This document shows positions 1 to 9,021 of a DNA stretch of 64,000 bases, in pieces. The notes under the pieces were generated by a model. It did no database searches and was not told the origin of the DNA. It worked only from the letters and a program-made list of their open reading frames with translations. The stretch lies in NCBI GenBank assembly GCA_900768505.1, contig CAAGED010000012.1, forward strand, positions 1-64,000. The letters run 5' to 3'. Source of the stretch: Lentisphaeria bacterium (lineage in GTDB: Bacteria; Verrucomicrobiota; Lentisphaeria; Victivallales; Victivallaceae). Both the position numbers and the translations under genes were made by a program. Numbering within the stretch: position 1 is the first letter of the stretch; the number at the start of each line of letters is the position of its first letter.

Positions 1-267
1 CCTTTGACTTATCTCAACATTGCGCTGAGCTGTCATCGGTGACAACAAAAACTTAATATACCTCAAATCTTGGCGTTTACAAACTACTTTTTAATCTTTT
101 TCACAAAAATTATGCAATAGTCGATTATTTTGTTGAATTATGCCATATTTTTTATATGGAGTTTGCGATTTGTATTTGGTGGGGGGAATACTGTGAATAT
201 TATAAAGAATTCCAGCAGTTCGTTTTCAAGTCAATGTTTTTCCGTTCGACCTTGGGTTATCGAATAT
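1..267. other. Intergenic, no gene recognised
   Basis: AT-rich DNA left of the ttcA stop codon. It contains only a small hairpin-like palindrome around 33-46. The short plus-strand reading frame at 130-327 has no ribosome binding site and runs into ttcA in antisense, so it is not called. No tRNA-like cloverleaf was seen. Confidence 0.5.
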
Positions 268-1065
268 TCAAAACAAGTTAGTCAAAAATTTAAGATCCAA
301 CAAATAATCACCCTTAACATCCCCTAAGGACTGCAAAATATGACGCCGAACATTTGGTATGCGTTGCTCCAAACTGGCCAATAATTTACCAAAATAAGCC
401 CGATCGCCTTTTTCCGACAATTGCTGCTCATAATGACACCTGCCGGCATCAGGATACTCCAAGGCTGACGCCACACTCCTAATCCAACCCTCATTCACTG
501 CGATCAAAGGTCGAATCACCCGGCAAAGTCCGCCGTCACCAGGCACATTCGGTCCCATCGTAGTCAACCCCTGCCCGCGGAAAAGCGAAATCAAAAAGGA
601 TATTGCCACATCATCCAGATTGTGTCCCAAGGCAATTTTATCGGCTCCATTCTCCTGCGCCGTCTTATACAGCATTCCCCGCCGCAATCTTGAACAAAGC
701 ACACAAGGATGTTTTTCAGCCGATTTTTCAAGCAGAATCTGCCGCATATCCAAGCTGACAACATGGTGTTCAACCCCTAAATCATTACAATATTCTTGAA
801 TCACCGCCGAATTAAATCCGGAAAACTGCGGATCAAATGTGACTGCAACAATTTCAAAATCAATCGGTGCTCTCGCCTGCAACTGACGCAAAACATGCAA
901 TAAGGTCAATGAATCCTTTCCTCCGCTAACCCCCAGCAAAATACGCTCACCGTCGGCAATCATCCGATATTTCACTACAGCCTCACCGGCATAACGCATT
1001 ATGCGTCGGAACTCTTTGCCGTGCAATACGGTATCGATTCGTTCCCGATCAATTGCACTGATCAT
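268..1065 (-). CDS. ttcA: TtcA-type tRNA 2-thiocytidine(32) synthetase
   Basis: This is a PP-loop ATPase of the TtcA/TilS superfamily, 265 aa. TtcA uses an Fe-S cluster to thiolate cytidine 32 of certain tRNAs in the cytoplasm. The ATP-binding loop SGGKDS is at residues 47-52. The CVLCSRLRRG motif (Cys121, Cys124) and Cys210 match the three cluster ligands of the family. The second conserved Cys motif of E. coli TtcA (CNLCGSQ) is not kept: Cys210 sits in a different context, so a TtcA-like subfamily is possible. The start codon overlaps the stop of the upstream two-TM gene by 4 bp (ATGA), which implies translational coupling. There is no strong Shine-Dalgarno of its own. Confidence 0.78.
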   Translation of the reverse strand: MISAIDRERIDTVLHGKEFRRIMRYAGEAVVKYRMIADGERILLGVSGGKDSLTLLHVLRQLQARAPIDFEIVAVTFDPQFSGFNSAVIQEYCNDLGVEHHVVSLDMRQILLEKSAEKHPCVLCSRLRRGMLYKTAQENGADKIALGHNLDDVAISFLISLFRGQGLTTMGPNVPGDGGLCRVIRPLIAVNEGWIRSVASALEYPDAGRCHYEQQLSEKGDRAYFGKLLASLEQRIPNVRRHILQSLGDVKGDYLLDLKFLTNLF

Positions 1066-1757
1066 TGCACATTGTCCGTCGTAATAAAATTATATCTGGA
1101 ATTAAAAATATTTTCCAACGAATGGCTGTCAGACGCTGTTAAGGTTTTGGGATCACTGCGCAATTTGATCATGGCGGAAAAAATTCCGTTTTTCAAATAC
1201 TTGGCAAAAAAATCGTATTCTCCTTCATTCCCTAATAAAATGATTTTTGAATTTACCTTGGGCGACAAGGAATAAAACAATTCTATATTAAAATCCTGCG
1301 GAAACGGTAACAAAAAAACAAAATACTCCACCTCGGAATTATCCGCAAAAATTTTCTTGATATCCCCGGGAGCAAGACGGGAATTTTCATCCGTAAGCGC
1401 AATCAATGTGTATGCCGTATTGTCCGGGGAAATGCCGTTTTTCTGAAATATTTTTTGATATTCCCGGCAGATATCTTCATCACTGGCAATAAACATAATT
1501 TTTCCGGGATTTTCATGACGCAAAATAAAATTAACCGTTGGCAAAGCCGGAGATTTCTCATACAATCGGCTTATTTCACTTATTGTCGCCTGTCGGGTCG
1601 GATTGTCTATAAAAATCAGGTATCCTGCACCGGTCAATACTGCCATAAACAAAATTACGGCAATAGTCTGCGCCAAAGGATAAATACGTTGCAATCTGGC
1701 GCAAATCACCATGCCGATAATACTTATAACGGTTATTGTTAAAACCAACCAAAACAT
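1062..1757 (-). CDS. Hypothetical membrane-anchored protein with two N-terminal TM segments
   Basis: 231 aa, not recognised as a named family. Residues about 2-20 and 29-50 are hydrophobic segments with a short basic loop between them. The remaining ~180 residues are soluble and look alpha/beta, with strand-like stretches such as KIMFIASD, VEYFVFLLPF and KIILLG, as in a periplasmic-binding or Rossmann-like fold. It overlaps ttcA by 4 bp at its 3' end. The protein at 28725-29438 has the same size and layout and resembles it near the C-terminus (P-[EK]-x-L-x-x-[NS]-D-x-H pattern), so the two are probably distant paralogues. The function is unknown. The ribosome binding site is weak. Confidence 0.7.
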   Translation of the reverse strand: MFWLVLTITVISIIGMVICARLQRIYPLAQTIAVILFMAVLTGAGYLIFIDNPTRQATISEISRLYEKSPALPTVNFILRHENPGKIMFIASDEDICREYQKIFQKNGISPDNTAYTLIALTDENSRLAPGDIKKIFADNSEVEYFVFLLPFPQDFNIELFYSLSPKVNSKIILLGNEGEYDFFAKYLKNGIFSAMIKLRSDPKTLTASDSHSLENIFNSRYNFITTDNVQ

Positions 1758-1885
1758 TATTTACTGCTCAATTTTTAATTTGTTGTTGTATTTTCAAATG
1801 TACTTTTAATTCCCATTTTATAAGATAATTCAAAATTGCCAAAAATACAACTGTTCGAGCTTATTTTTAACTAAAAATGTCGCTT

Positions 1886-3094
1886 TCAATAATAGATTAC
1901 CTCCATATCGTCCACAATTTTTTCCAACAATTGCCGGTAATCCCCCAGTTTTTCCTCCTCTTTGAGCGCCAAATATTCCGGCACCGCCGTTGATGGCGAA
2001 TCCGGTGCAAACACCGTGCAGGAATCCGGAACCTGCTCACTGGACAACTCAAATGTATGATAACGCTCCGCCAGATGAATGGTCTCCAATTTGTCCATAC
2101 CAATCAACGGACGAATAATCAACATCTTGACCGAACTGCCGATAGTGGACAAATTGGTGATGGTTTGAGATGCCACCTGACCAATCGACTCTCCAGTCAA
2201 CAATGCGTCAAACTTGTAACGGCTGGAAATAATTTCTCCAATCCGAAACATCATCCGACGGTAAAGTACCGTTCGCATCCGGCTGTTGCACTTGTCACGA
2301 ATCAACTTTTGTATCTCTGAAATGTTGCAAATGCAATGCATCGCCTTGTTTTGGAAAGTAGTCAAATAGGCCGCAATCCTCTTCACCTTGCCAACTGTTT
2401 CCGGCGGTGTATAAGGATCGGAATGAAAGGACAAATACCCCACCGGGCAACCACGCTTCATCGCCATTATCGCCGCCACCGGAGAATCAATTCCGCCCGA
2501 CAACAAGGTAAGCACCCGCCCGCCAACTCCCACCGGCAATCCACCCGGCCCTTTGACAGTGTCATAATATACAATCGCCAACTCATCGCGAATTTCACAC
2601 CCGATAGTTATGGCGGCCTCATCCAAATTTATCTTCAATGCTTCAGGCGGATAATTTTTTTGAATTTCAGAGGCTATCGCAATTTCAATATCCTTGGAAG
2701 TCAGCGGAAATGCTTTATTGCTGCGTCGCGCCCGACTGCGGAATACCGCTACCTTGTTCCGGGCAATTTCAGAATCAAACAACGCCTTGCTGCTGGCAGC
2801 AATTGTCTGCAGTACCGTCACCATCTCCGGCTTGACAATAATCGCCGGAGAATAGTTTTCTAACCCGAACGCCTGCTCCAATTTTCGATCAATCAGTTCC
2901 ACTTCCGCCGCAGAAAAATCACTCCGGTCGTTTTTCTCCACCCAAATTCGCCCTCGAAGCCGTTTCACCTGCAAATTATCCAGTTCCCGGCTCAGCAAAT
3001 GATGTATATTTTCCACCATTTGACGTTCAAACATATTGCGGTTGTTGCCCTTGGTGGCAATTTCGTGATAACGACAGATTATTGCATTATACAT
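1886..3094 (-). CDS. thiI: ThiI, tRNA 4-thiouridine synthase (no rhodanese domain)
   Basis: 402 aa from the chosen start. An N-terminal ferredoxin-like/THUMP region (residues 1-165, containing ICRYHEIATKGNNR) is followed by a PP-loop ATPase domain with SGGIDS and a C-terminal DSCTVFAP segment. ThiI thiolates U8 of tRNA and can also supply sulfur to thiamine synthesis. The protein ends shortly after the PP-loop domain, so it lacks the C-terminal rhodanese domain of E. coli ThiI, as in many archaeal and Gram-positive homologues. An upstream in-frame ATG at 3181 would add 29 residues unlike the family, so 3094 is preferred although its Shine-Dalgarno is poor. The gene follows nagB closely. Confidence 0.88.
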   Translation of the reverse strand: MYNAIICRYHEIATKGNNRNMFERQMVENIHHLLSRELDNLQVKRLRGRIWVEKNDRSDFSAAEVELIDRKLEQAFGLENYSPAIIVKPEMVTVLQTIAASSKALFDSEIARNKVAVFRSRARRSNKAFPLTSKDIEIAIASEIQKNYPPEALKINLDEAAITIGCEIRDELAIVYYDTVKGPGGLPVGVGGRVLTLLSGGIDSPVAAIMAMKRGCPVGYLSFHSDPYTPPETVGKVKRIAAYLTTFQNKAMHCICNISEIQKLIRDKCNSRMRTVLYRRMMFRIGEIISSRYKFDALLTGESIGQVASQTITNLSTIGSSVKMLIIRPLIGMDKLETIHLAERYHTFELSSEQVPDSCTVFAPDSPSTAVPEYLALKEEEKLGDYRQLLEKIVDDMEVIYY

Positions 3095-3197
3095 GGTCGG
3101 ATTGAATTTTTCTTTTATTGTTGATTGCTTTTTACACAAAACAGGGGATAATTCACCTTTTTCAGGCAAATCATCCCCCATTCATTTATACAAAATA

Positions 3198-3992
3198 TTA
3201 CTTGGCAATATTATGATACGGAGCCCACTTGGCCTCTTTCTCGAATACCCAGTCGTAATAATCGCGCAACGTCAACTTGGCCGCTGCCTCTTCATCGACA
3301 ATTACTACTGCCTTGCGATGCATCTGCAACGCTGAGGCTGAAATCATCGAGGTAACCGGACCTTCAACTGCCTTGGCGATAATCTCCGCCTTTTCAGCTC
3401 CAGTAGCCAACAAAATAACCCGGTCGGAATCCAAAATCGTGCCAACACCCATGGTGAAGGCGCTCATCGGCATAACTTCGTCCTTACCGAACAACGGTGA
3501 ATTCTGCTCGTAGGTCTCCTTGGTCAGAGACTTGGCGCGAGTTCTGGAGGCCAATGAGGAAAGCGGCTCGTTGAAGCCGATATGACCATCACGGCCGATA
3601 CCCAAAAGCTGAATATCCACGCCGCCGCAATCAGCAATTTCCTGCTCGTAACGCTCGCCCTCGGCTTCGTGATCCTTCGCCATCCCGTTAGGAAGATGAG
3701 TATTGCGCTTGTCAATATTGATCTTGTTGAACAAGTGATGATTCATATAATAACGATATGAATTCTTGTTATCTCCGGACAAGCCGATGTATTCGTCCAA
3801 ATTGAAGCTCTTGGCCAAGGAGAAGTCCAACCCGTTTTTGCACATTTCCGCCAATTCAGCGTAAACCGCTTCCATGGTACGGCCGGTGGCCAAACCCAAT
3901 ACCAAATCCGGCTTGGCTTTTACTGCGTCAGCCAACAAAGCAGCAGTCAATTTCACTGCCGCATCAGTTGATTTGCATACTACAACTTCCAT
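3198..3992 (-). CDS. nagB: Glucosamine-6-phosphate deaminase
   Basis: 264 aa, full length for NagB/GNPDA. It converts glucosamine-6-phosphate to fructose-6-phosphate and ammonia. Visible signatures are FNLDEYIGL around Asp66 and the active-site stretch GIGRDGHIGFNEP (131-143) with Asp135, His137 and Glu142 in the expected positions. It begins after a good GGAG site. Its neighbours are a UDP-sugar epimerase, a hexosamine-kinase-like protein and a sugar nucleotidyltransferase, which suggests amino-sugar (GlcNAc/GalNAc) use. thiI lies 104 bp downstream of its stop. Confidence 0.95.
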   Translation of the reverse strand: MEVVVCKSTDAAVKLTAALLADAVKAKPDLVLGLATGRTMEAVYAELAEMCKNGLDFSLAKSFNLDEYIGLSGDNKNSYRYYMNHHLFNKINIDKRNTHLPNGMAKDHEAEGERYEQEIADCGGVDIQLLGIGRDGHIGFNEPLSSLASRTRAKSLTKETYEQNSPLFGKDEVMPMSAFTMGVGTILDSDRVILLATGAEKAEIIAKAVEGPVTSMISASALQMHRKAVVIVDEEAAAKLTLRDYYDWVFEKEAKWAPYHNIAK

Positions 3993-4092
3993 TTTTATGC
4001 TCCAATATATTTAATGTTAGGAAATATTAATTCTCCGCCGCCGTCTCCCGGTAATTACCAGGTAACTGCGGCAGATGGTTCAAAACAATTCT

Positions 4093-5010
4093 TTACTTGT
4101 TCAACTCTTTAAAATAATTGATGGTAGCAGCCAACCCCTCTTCAAATGTGTGTTTCGGCACAAATCCGGTGGCCTTGAGTTTGTCAATCGCCGCCATTGA
4201 GTGTTTTACATCACCTGCCCGCTGCGGGGCATGCACAACCTTGGACTTGGAGCCCACAATTTTGATAATGTTATTCACCAAATCGTTAATGGTGATTTTC
4301 CCGCCGTACGCAATATTGAACACCCCGGTGTAATCACTCATGGCCATGAATACATTGGCAGCCACAATATCCTTGACATAAATGAAATCACGAGTCTGCT
4401 CGCCGTCGCCGTAAACAGTAATATCCTCGTTCTTAACTGCCTTGGCTGTGAAAATCGGTACAGCGGCGGCGTAGGCGCTCTTGGGATCCTGACGGGGGCC
4501 GAACACATTGAAATAACGCAAACAGGCAGTCTGAAGTTTTCCCTCGGTGGTAAACATATTGCAATAATATTCGCCATCCAATTTGGTGATAGCGTAAGGG
4601 CTCTTGGGTTCCGGATACATGATTTCGCGCTTCGGCACCGTCGGGTTGTCACCGTAAATCGCCGCACTGGTGCTGAAACAAAGCTTCTTGACTCCGGCCG
4701 CCGCCGCCTCTTCCAGTACAATCAACAAACCATTGTCGTTAATATCAACACATTCCAACGGTTTGAACATTGACTCCGGAACACTGATCATGGCCGCCAT
4801 GTGAAATACATAATCAACGCCCTGCATAGCCTTGCGAACCGTTTCACGATCCCGGATATCGCCTTCGATAAATTCGACATCAAAGCCGTCCAAATTCTTT
4901 TTGAAACCGCTGCGCAGATTGTCCAACACCCGTACTTCAGCCTTGCCCTGGAAATGTTCCACCACATGACTGCCGATAAAGCCGGCACCGCCGGTAACCA
5001 ATACTCTCAT
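4093..5010 (-). CDS. NAD-dependent UDP-sugar epimerase (GalE-like)
   Basis: 305 aa extended short-chain dehydrogenase. The NAD-binding glycine motif TGGAGFIGSH is at residues 6-15, Ser114/115 precede the catalytic pair, and Tyr139-x3-Lys143 (PYAITK) is intact. The best guess is UDP-glucose/UDP-GlcNAc 4-epimerase, because it sits beside a NahK-like kinase and a nucleotidyltransferase. Related decarboxylases and dehydratases share this fold, so the substrate is inferred from context. An AGGAG site lies 7 nt before the ATG. A hairpin at 5069-5104 separates it from the kinase gene upstream. Confidence 0.82.
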   Translation of the reverse strand: MRVLVTGGAGFIGSHVVEHFQGKAEVRVLDNLRSGFKKNLDGFDVEFIEGDIRDRETVRKAMQGVDYVFHMAAMISVPESMFKPLECVDINDNGLLIVLEEAAAAGVKKLCFSTSAAIYGDNPTVPKREIMYPEPKSPYAITKLDGEYYCNMFTTEGKLQTACLRYFNVFGPRQDPKSAYAAAVPIFTAKAVKNEDITVYGDGEQTRDFIYVKDIVAANVFMAMSDYTGVFNIAYGGKITINDLVNNIIKIVGSKSKVVHAPQRAGDVKHSMAAIDKLKATGFVPKHTFEEGLAATINYFKELNK

Positions 5011-5068
5011 TGTTCAACTCCTGATTTTCTTGCGGCATATCCCATTCTACCGGAACACCCGCTATGAA

Positions 5069-5104
5069 GCGCCACTTGCAGGGAACGCCCCCCGCAAGTG
5101 GCGT
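5069..5104. terminator. Strong hairpin between kinase and epimerase genes
   Basis: A perfect 10-bp stem (arms 5070-5079 and 5094-5103, CGCCACTTGC type) closes a 14-nt loop. The U-rich flank is on the plus-strand side, while both neighbouring genes are on the minus strand. It may therefore be an mRNA-processing or attenuating stem rather than a classic terminator. Confidence 0.45.
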
Positions 5105-5149
5105 CTTTAGTTTATTTATCGCAAAAAAATAATGCTCCAAATCCACTCA

Positions 5150-6256
5150 TCACTTACGCAACGAATGCAACAGCTTCACCATTTCCTCCATCTGTTCTTC
5201 AATGGAAGCAACCAACTTAAGCTGGGTGCGGCAACGATCCAAATTGTGTCCCTCGCGATGTACCTTGAAGTAAACGTCGCCCTGGAGGTAATCAGTCAGA
5301 AAACGAATTCCGATTTCCATGGTGATAAGTTTTCCGGCAAACGGCAGCAATTCAATTTCCAACGGATTGAGTACGTCACCCGCCGTCTCCATGTAACCGC
5401 GCAACAATGCCTCAAACATTTCAAACTGCATGTAAACCTTGCTTAAATCTTTCTCGTCCTCTGCCGATGGACTGGTTCCGGTACGCACCATGTCGCCGAA
5501 ATCGTAATGAGCCAAGCCAGGCATTATGGTATCCAGGTCAATCACGCAAATACCTTCGCCTGTTTCGTCATCAATCAGCACATTGTTCAGCTTGGTATCA
5601 TTGTGGGTAATGCGTTCCGGAATCTTTCCGGCCGCCAAAAGATCAACCAGTTTGCTGGCATCCGCTTTGCGATCCAAAATAAATTTAATTTCCGCCTGAA
5701 CATCCTTGACACGTCCGCACACATCCTGAGCGATGGCCTCTTCCAAAGCCGCCAAACGCTTGGGTGTGTTATGAAAATCCACAATTGTCTCATTCAAACG
5801 ACCACCCGGAATATCAACCAACTCCTTCTGAAAGTTGCCGAACGCCCGCGCCGCCTGGTAAGCCTGATTGGAATTTTCCAACACGTCAAAAGTACGCGCT
5901 CCGCTGACAAAAATATATGCACGCCAGAAGTTACCATCATCATCTTTAAAATAAGCCTTATTATCCCAAGTTTTCACCACTTGCAGTGTCCGTCGCGATC
6001 CATTGCCACTGGCTGAATACTTTTTCATCAGGTGATTGCTTACCCGTTCGATATTCTCCATCACCTGAGGCGGATTTTTGAATACGTTATGATTGATGCG
6101 TTGTATGGTATAATAAAGTTTCACACCGCCCTGATTGAATTTTGCGCGGTATGTGTCGTTAATGTGGCCGGTTCCGAAGGGAACGGCTTCAATAAAGTCG
6201 CCATAAATACGGAATTCGCGAACAATATCCTCTATCCTATGTTTGCAAGTGTTCAT
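5150..6256 (-). CDS. Phosphotransferase, probable N-acetylhexosamine 1-kinase (NahK-like)
   Basis: 368 aa protein of the APH/choline-kinase phosphotransferase fold. The catalytic loop is ITHNDTKLNNVLID (Asp220, Asn225) and the metal site is VIDLDTIMPGL (Asp240/Asp242). Both closely resemble bifidobacterial NahK (LnpB), which phosphorylates GlcNAc/GalNAc at C1. It sits between a sugar nucleotidyltransferase and a GalE-like epimerase, as expected for an anomeric-kinase salvage route to UDP-HexNAc. A GAGGAA site lies about 9 nt before the ATG. The substrate is inferred; the kinase fold is clear. Confidence 0.8.
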   Translation of the reverse strand: MNTCKHRIEDIVREFRIYGDFIEAVPFGTGHINDTYRAKFNQGGVKLYYTIQRINHNVFKNPPQVMENIERVSNHLMKKYSASGNGSRRTLQVVKTWDNKAYFKDDDGNFWRAYIFVSGARTFDVLENSNQAYQAARAFGNFQKELVDIPGGRLNETIVDFHNTPKRLAALEEAIAQDVCGRVKDVQAEIKFILDRKADASKLVDLLAAGKIPERITHNDTKLNNVLIDDETGEGICVIDLDTIMPGLAHYDFGDMVRTGTSPSAEDEKDLSKVYMQFEMFEALLRGYMETAGDVLNPLEIELLPFAGKLITMEIGIRFLTDYLQGDVYFKVHREGHNLDRCRTQLKLVASIEEQMEEMVKLLHSLRK

Positions 6257-6307
6257 GCTTGATAATTCCTCTTTCGCTGTAAGATCCTATTCGATAATTA
6301 TTAATGG

Positions 6308-6347
6308 CAAAAACCGCTTACCCGGCTCAATTAAGCCCGGTAAACGG
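6308..6347 (-). terminator. Rho-independent terminator after the nucleotidyltransferase gene
   Basis: On the minus strand a 14-bp imperfect stem (6314-6327 with 6334-6347, two mismatches) is followed at once by five U residues (6313-6309). It lies 13 bp past the stop codon. Confidence 0.75.
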
Positions 6348-6359
6348 CTCCGCGGTGGA

Positions 6360-7268
6360 CTAAAACAATTTTTCCGGATAAACACCCTTGGCGACTAATT
6401 CGCGAATGCTGTTCATTACAAACTCTTTATCCTCACGATAAGTTACTCCGAACCAGCTATCTTTGGAGGTCATCACCTCTACCGTAGCCAATTTCTCCCG
6501 AATAAGAGTATCCGCCACCGATGGAATGTAAAATTCGCTCTTCATTTCATTGCCGCGTTTACTGAGGAAATCAATAAAAAGCCGTTCCAAATTATCGAAC
6601 AAAGAGGGGGTAAAGCCCCAGAGGTTCATGGAGACGATCTCTTCTCCGGTGAATTTTACCACCGAACCATTCTCCATTTTACTCAATACACCGCTGCCTG
6701 CCGGATCGCGTTCCAGTGTGGTGTGTTCAACCACCTTGGTCAACTTACCATCAACCACGTCGCAGACACCGCGGGAAACGGAGCCGTTTTCAGAAAGCGT
6801 GTTCTTCATCTGAAAACCGCACATGCAGTAATCCGCCATCGCACCATCTTTGGCCTGACTTAAATATTTGGCCATCTGACAATAACCGCTGCGGCCGTAG
6901 AAATCGTCGCCGTTGATTACGGCAAAGGGTTCTTTTACTACTTTGCGGGCCGCATATACTGCTTGACCGGTACCCCAGGGCTTCTGACGGCCTTCTGGTA
7001 CTTTAAAAGAAGCCGGAAGATCGTCCAGACTCTGGAAGGCATAATCCACTTCAATTTTTTTAGCGTAATGGTCGCCCACCGCCTTGCGAAATTCAGCTTC
7101 GAAATCATGACGGATAATGAATACAACCTTGCCGAATCCAGCCTGAATTGCATCATAAATAGAATAATCAATAATTGTCTCACCGTTGGGACCTACCTGA
7201 TCCAACTGCTTCAACCCGCCGTAACGGCTTCCCATACCAGCTGCCAGAACTAACAATGTCGGCTTCAT
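6360..7268 (-). CDS. Sugar-phosphate nucleotidyltransferase
   Basis: 302 aa from the chosen start. The N-terminal nucleotide-binding signature LVLAAGMGSRYGGLKQL and a later metal-binding AVINGDDFYG belong to the NTP_transferase family, which forms NDP-sugars from sugar-1-phosphates. Next to the NahK-like kinase it most likely activates HexNAc-1-phosphate to UDP-HexNAc. The ATG at 7277 directly abuts the GGGAG site. The ATG nine bases later (7268) has normal spacing and begins with MKPTLLVLAAG, so it is preferred. A terminator follows the gene, so it may be its own unit. Confidence 0.85.
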   Translation of the reverse strand: MKPTLLVLAAGMGSRYGGLKQLDQVGPNGETIIDYSIYDAIQAGFGKVVFIIRHDFEAEFRKAVGDHYAKKIEVDYAFQSLDDLPASFKVPEGRQKPWGTGQAVYAARKVVKEPFAVINGDDFYGRSGYCQMAKYLSQAKDGAMADYCMCGFQMKNTLSENGSVSRGVCDVVDGKLTKVVEHTTLERDPAGSGVLSKMENGSVVKFTGEEIVSMNLWGFTPSLFDNLERLFIDFLSKRGNEMKSEFYIPSVADTLIREKLATVEVMTSKDSWFGVTYREDKEFVMNSIRELVAKGVYPEKLF

Positions 7269-7533
7269 TTTTTCCATCTCCCAAAAAAATTATCTGAAAA
7301 AATATAAATCTTGTTAAATAGTTCCACTAAAAAACCCAACAATCCATTGTTTTTATCCAAAGCGGTCTGAATGATATATTTTTCATCCACTGACCAAATG
7401 TGCAACACAAGATGTCGCCGCACCCTGAACCAACGAATTATTTACCACAACCTAATATAACAAAAACCAAATTAAGATTTAATCTACACCATGATTTTTA
7501 ATTCTACAAACTTTTTACGCAAAAAAGAGTAAA

Positions 7534-8628
7534 TTATTTACCGCCAATACCTAAACTGGCCAACTTCTGCTCGCAAACCTGCTCAACGATCTGGTTCAAT
7601 ATTAAATCCAAATCGCCCTCCATCATGTAAGGAAGATTATAAGTACTCACGTTGTAGCGATGATCAGTCACCCGGTTCTGGGGATAATTGTAAGTGCGGA
7701 TCCGTTCGCTGCGGTCACCGGTTCCAACCTGGGATCGTTTGTCCGCCGCCTGCTTGGCCGCCTCTTCCAACTGCTTCATTTCCAACATTCGGGCGTAGAG
7801 AATACGCAAGGCGATTTCTTTATTACGATGCTGAGACTTCTCCTGCTGACTGGCTACCGACAATCCAGTTGGAATGTGGGTTACCCGCACTGCCGAGTCG
7901 GTGGTGTTTACACACTGACCGCCGGGGCCGCTGGAGCGGAAAACATCAAAACGCAAATCTTCCTGACGAATATTAAGTTCCACCGCCTCCGCTTCGGCCA
8001 TTACGGCCACGGTAACCGTAGAGGTATGGATTCTACCGCCGGATTCAGTGGCCGGAATACGCTGAACCCGATGCACGCCGCTCTCGTATTTCATTCTAGA
8101 GTAGACGCCATCACCGGATAAAGAAAAGGCGACGTTTTTAATTCCGCCCAAATCGCTGTCACTCTGCTCAAGTATTTCGATTTTCCAGCCGTGAGTTTCA
8201 GCGTAGCGCATGTAAAGACGGCACAATTCTCCGGCAAAAAGCGCCGCTTCGTCTCCGCCGGCTGCCGGACGGATTTCGACAATAATATTTTTTGCATCGT
8301 TGGGTTCCGGCGGCAGCAGAGCCATCCGGATGGTACTTTCCAACTTAACCGTATCTTTTTCTAATTGTTCAATATCGGCGGCAATAAGCGAACGCATCTC
8401 CTCATCACTCTCGCCCTCCAGCAATTCCCGATTGGCCGCGAGTTCGTCAATCGCCTTCACCCAGTTGTCGTAATTGGCAAAGAGGTTACCCAATTTCCGA
8501 TGTTCCCGCGAAACGGCTTGTGATTTTGCCGGATTGTCATAAATGGCCGGATCGGCCAACTCAGTTTCCAATTCGGAAAAGCGCGTTTTGAGTCGGTTGA
8601 TCTGATCAACAATATCACTTGGAACCAT
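7534..8628 (-). CDS. prfA: Peptide chain release factor 1
   Basis: 364 aa, normal RF1 length. RF1 reads UAA/UAG stop codons and triggers peptide release. The class-defining tripeptide is PAT (192-194, in RIPATES) and the catalytic GGQ is at 236-238 (SSGPGGQCVN). The reading frame stays open upstream to 8748, but that extension runs into the rpmE terminator. The ATG at 8628 follows an AAGGAT site and gives a family-like N-terminus, so it is preferred. The terminator after rpmE means prfA probably relies on read-through or its own promoter. Confidence 0.96.
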   Translation of the reverse strand: MVPSDIVDQINRLKTRFSELETELADPAIYDNPAKSQAVSREHRKLGNLFANYDNWVKAIDELAANRELLEGESDEEMRSLIAADIEQLEKDTVKLESTIRMALLPPEPNDAKNIIVEIRPAAGGDEAALFAGELCRLYMRYAETHGWKIEILEQSDSDLGGIKNVAFSLSGDGVYSRMKYESGVHRVQRIPATESGGRIHTSTVTVAVMAEAEAVELNIRQEDLRFDVFRSSGPGGQCVNTTDSAVRVTHIPTGLSVASQQEKSQHRNKEIALRILYARMLEMKQLEEAAKQAADKRSQVGTGDRSERIRTYNYPQNRVTDHRYNVSTYNLPYMMEGDLDLILNQIVEQVCEQKLASLGIGGK

Positions 8629-8745
8629 GTTTTTATCCTTAACTGTATGCTTTTGAAATGCCGGAGCACCTGCCAAACGGTCTACCGGGTAATTCGGCTT
8701 TTTCTGCTCGAAAACCATTGCCGAACAATTCGGATTTTTTTTAAA

Positions 8746-8782
8746 CAAAAAAAATCCTGCCGACTTATTTTATTGCGGCAGG
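8746..8782 (-). terminator. Rho-independent terminator after rpmE
   Basis: On the minus strand a 7-bp GC-rich stem CCTGCCG/CGGCAGG (8776-8782 with 8756-8762) is followed by a run of eight U residues. It lies 27 bp after the rpmE stop codon. Confidence 0.82.
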
Positions 8783-8808
8783 AAATAAATTGACACCATC
8801 AAAGTTGA

Positions 8809-9021
8809 TTACTTGGTCAACATTGACTTGCCGTAACGCTGACGGAAACGCTCTACACGACCCGCCGTATCCACAAACTTCTGCTTACCGGTAAAGAAAG
8901 GATGGCATTTTGCGCAAATACCGACCTTGAACTCCGGACGAGTTGACTTAATGTGCCATACTTCACCGCAGGCGCAGGTAACGATGGCGTCGCCGTATTT
9001 CGGATGTACGTCTTTTTTCAT
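8809..9021 (-). CDS. rpmE: 50S ribosomal protein L31
   Basis: 70 aa, typical of the zinc-binding (C+) form of L31. The four ligand cysteines are visible in CACGEVWH and GICAKCHPFFTG, followed by a basic C-terminal region with RVERFRQRYG. It lies upstream of prfA, a common bacterial arrangement. A purine-rich site precedes the ATG. Because the cysteines are kept, this is the zinc-replete paralogue rather than a zinc-starvation YkgM type. Confidence 0.96.
   Translation of the reverse strand: MKKDVHPKYGDAIVTCACGEVWHIKSTRPEFKVGICAKCHPFFTGKQKFVDTAGRVERFRQRYGKSMLTK

Noticed and set aside
7508..8748. Longer prfA starting at 8748
   Set aside because: The extra 40 residues are unlike RF1 and the start would lie in the rpmE terminator; the ATG at 8628 has a proper ribosome binding site.
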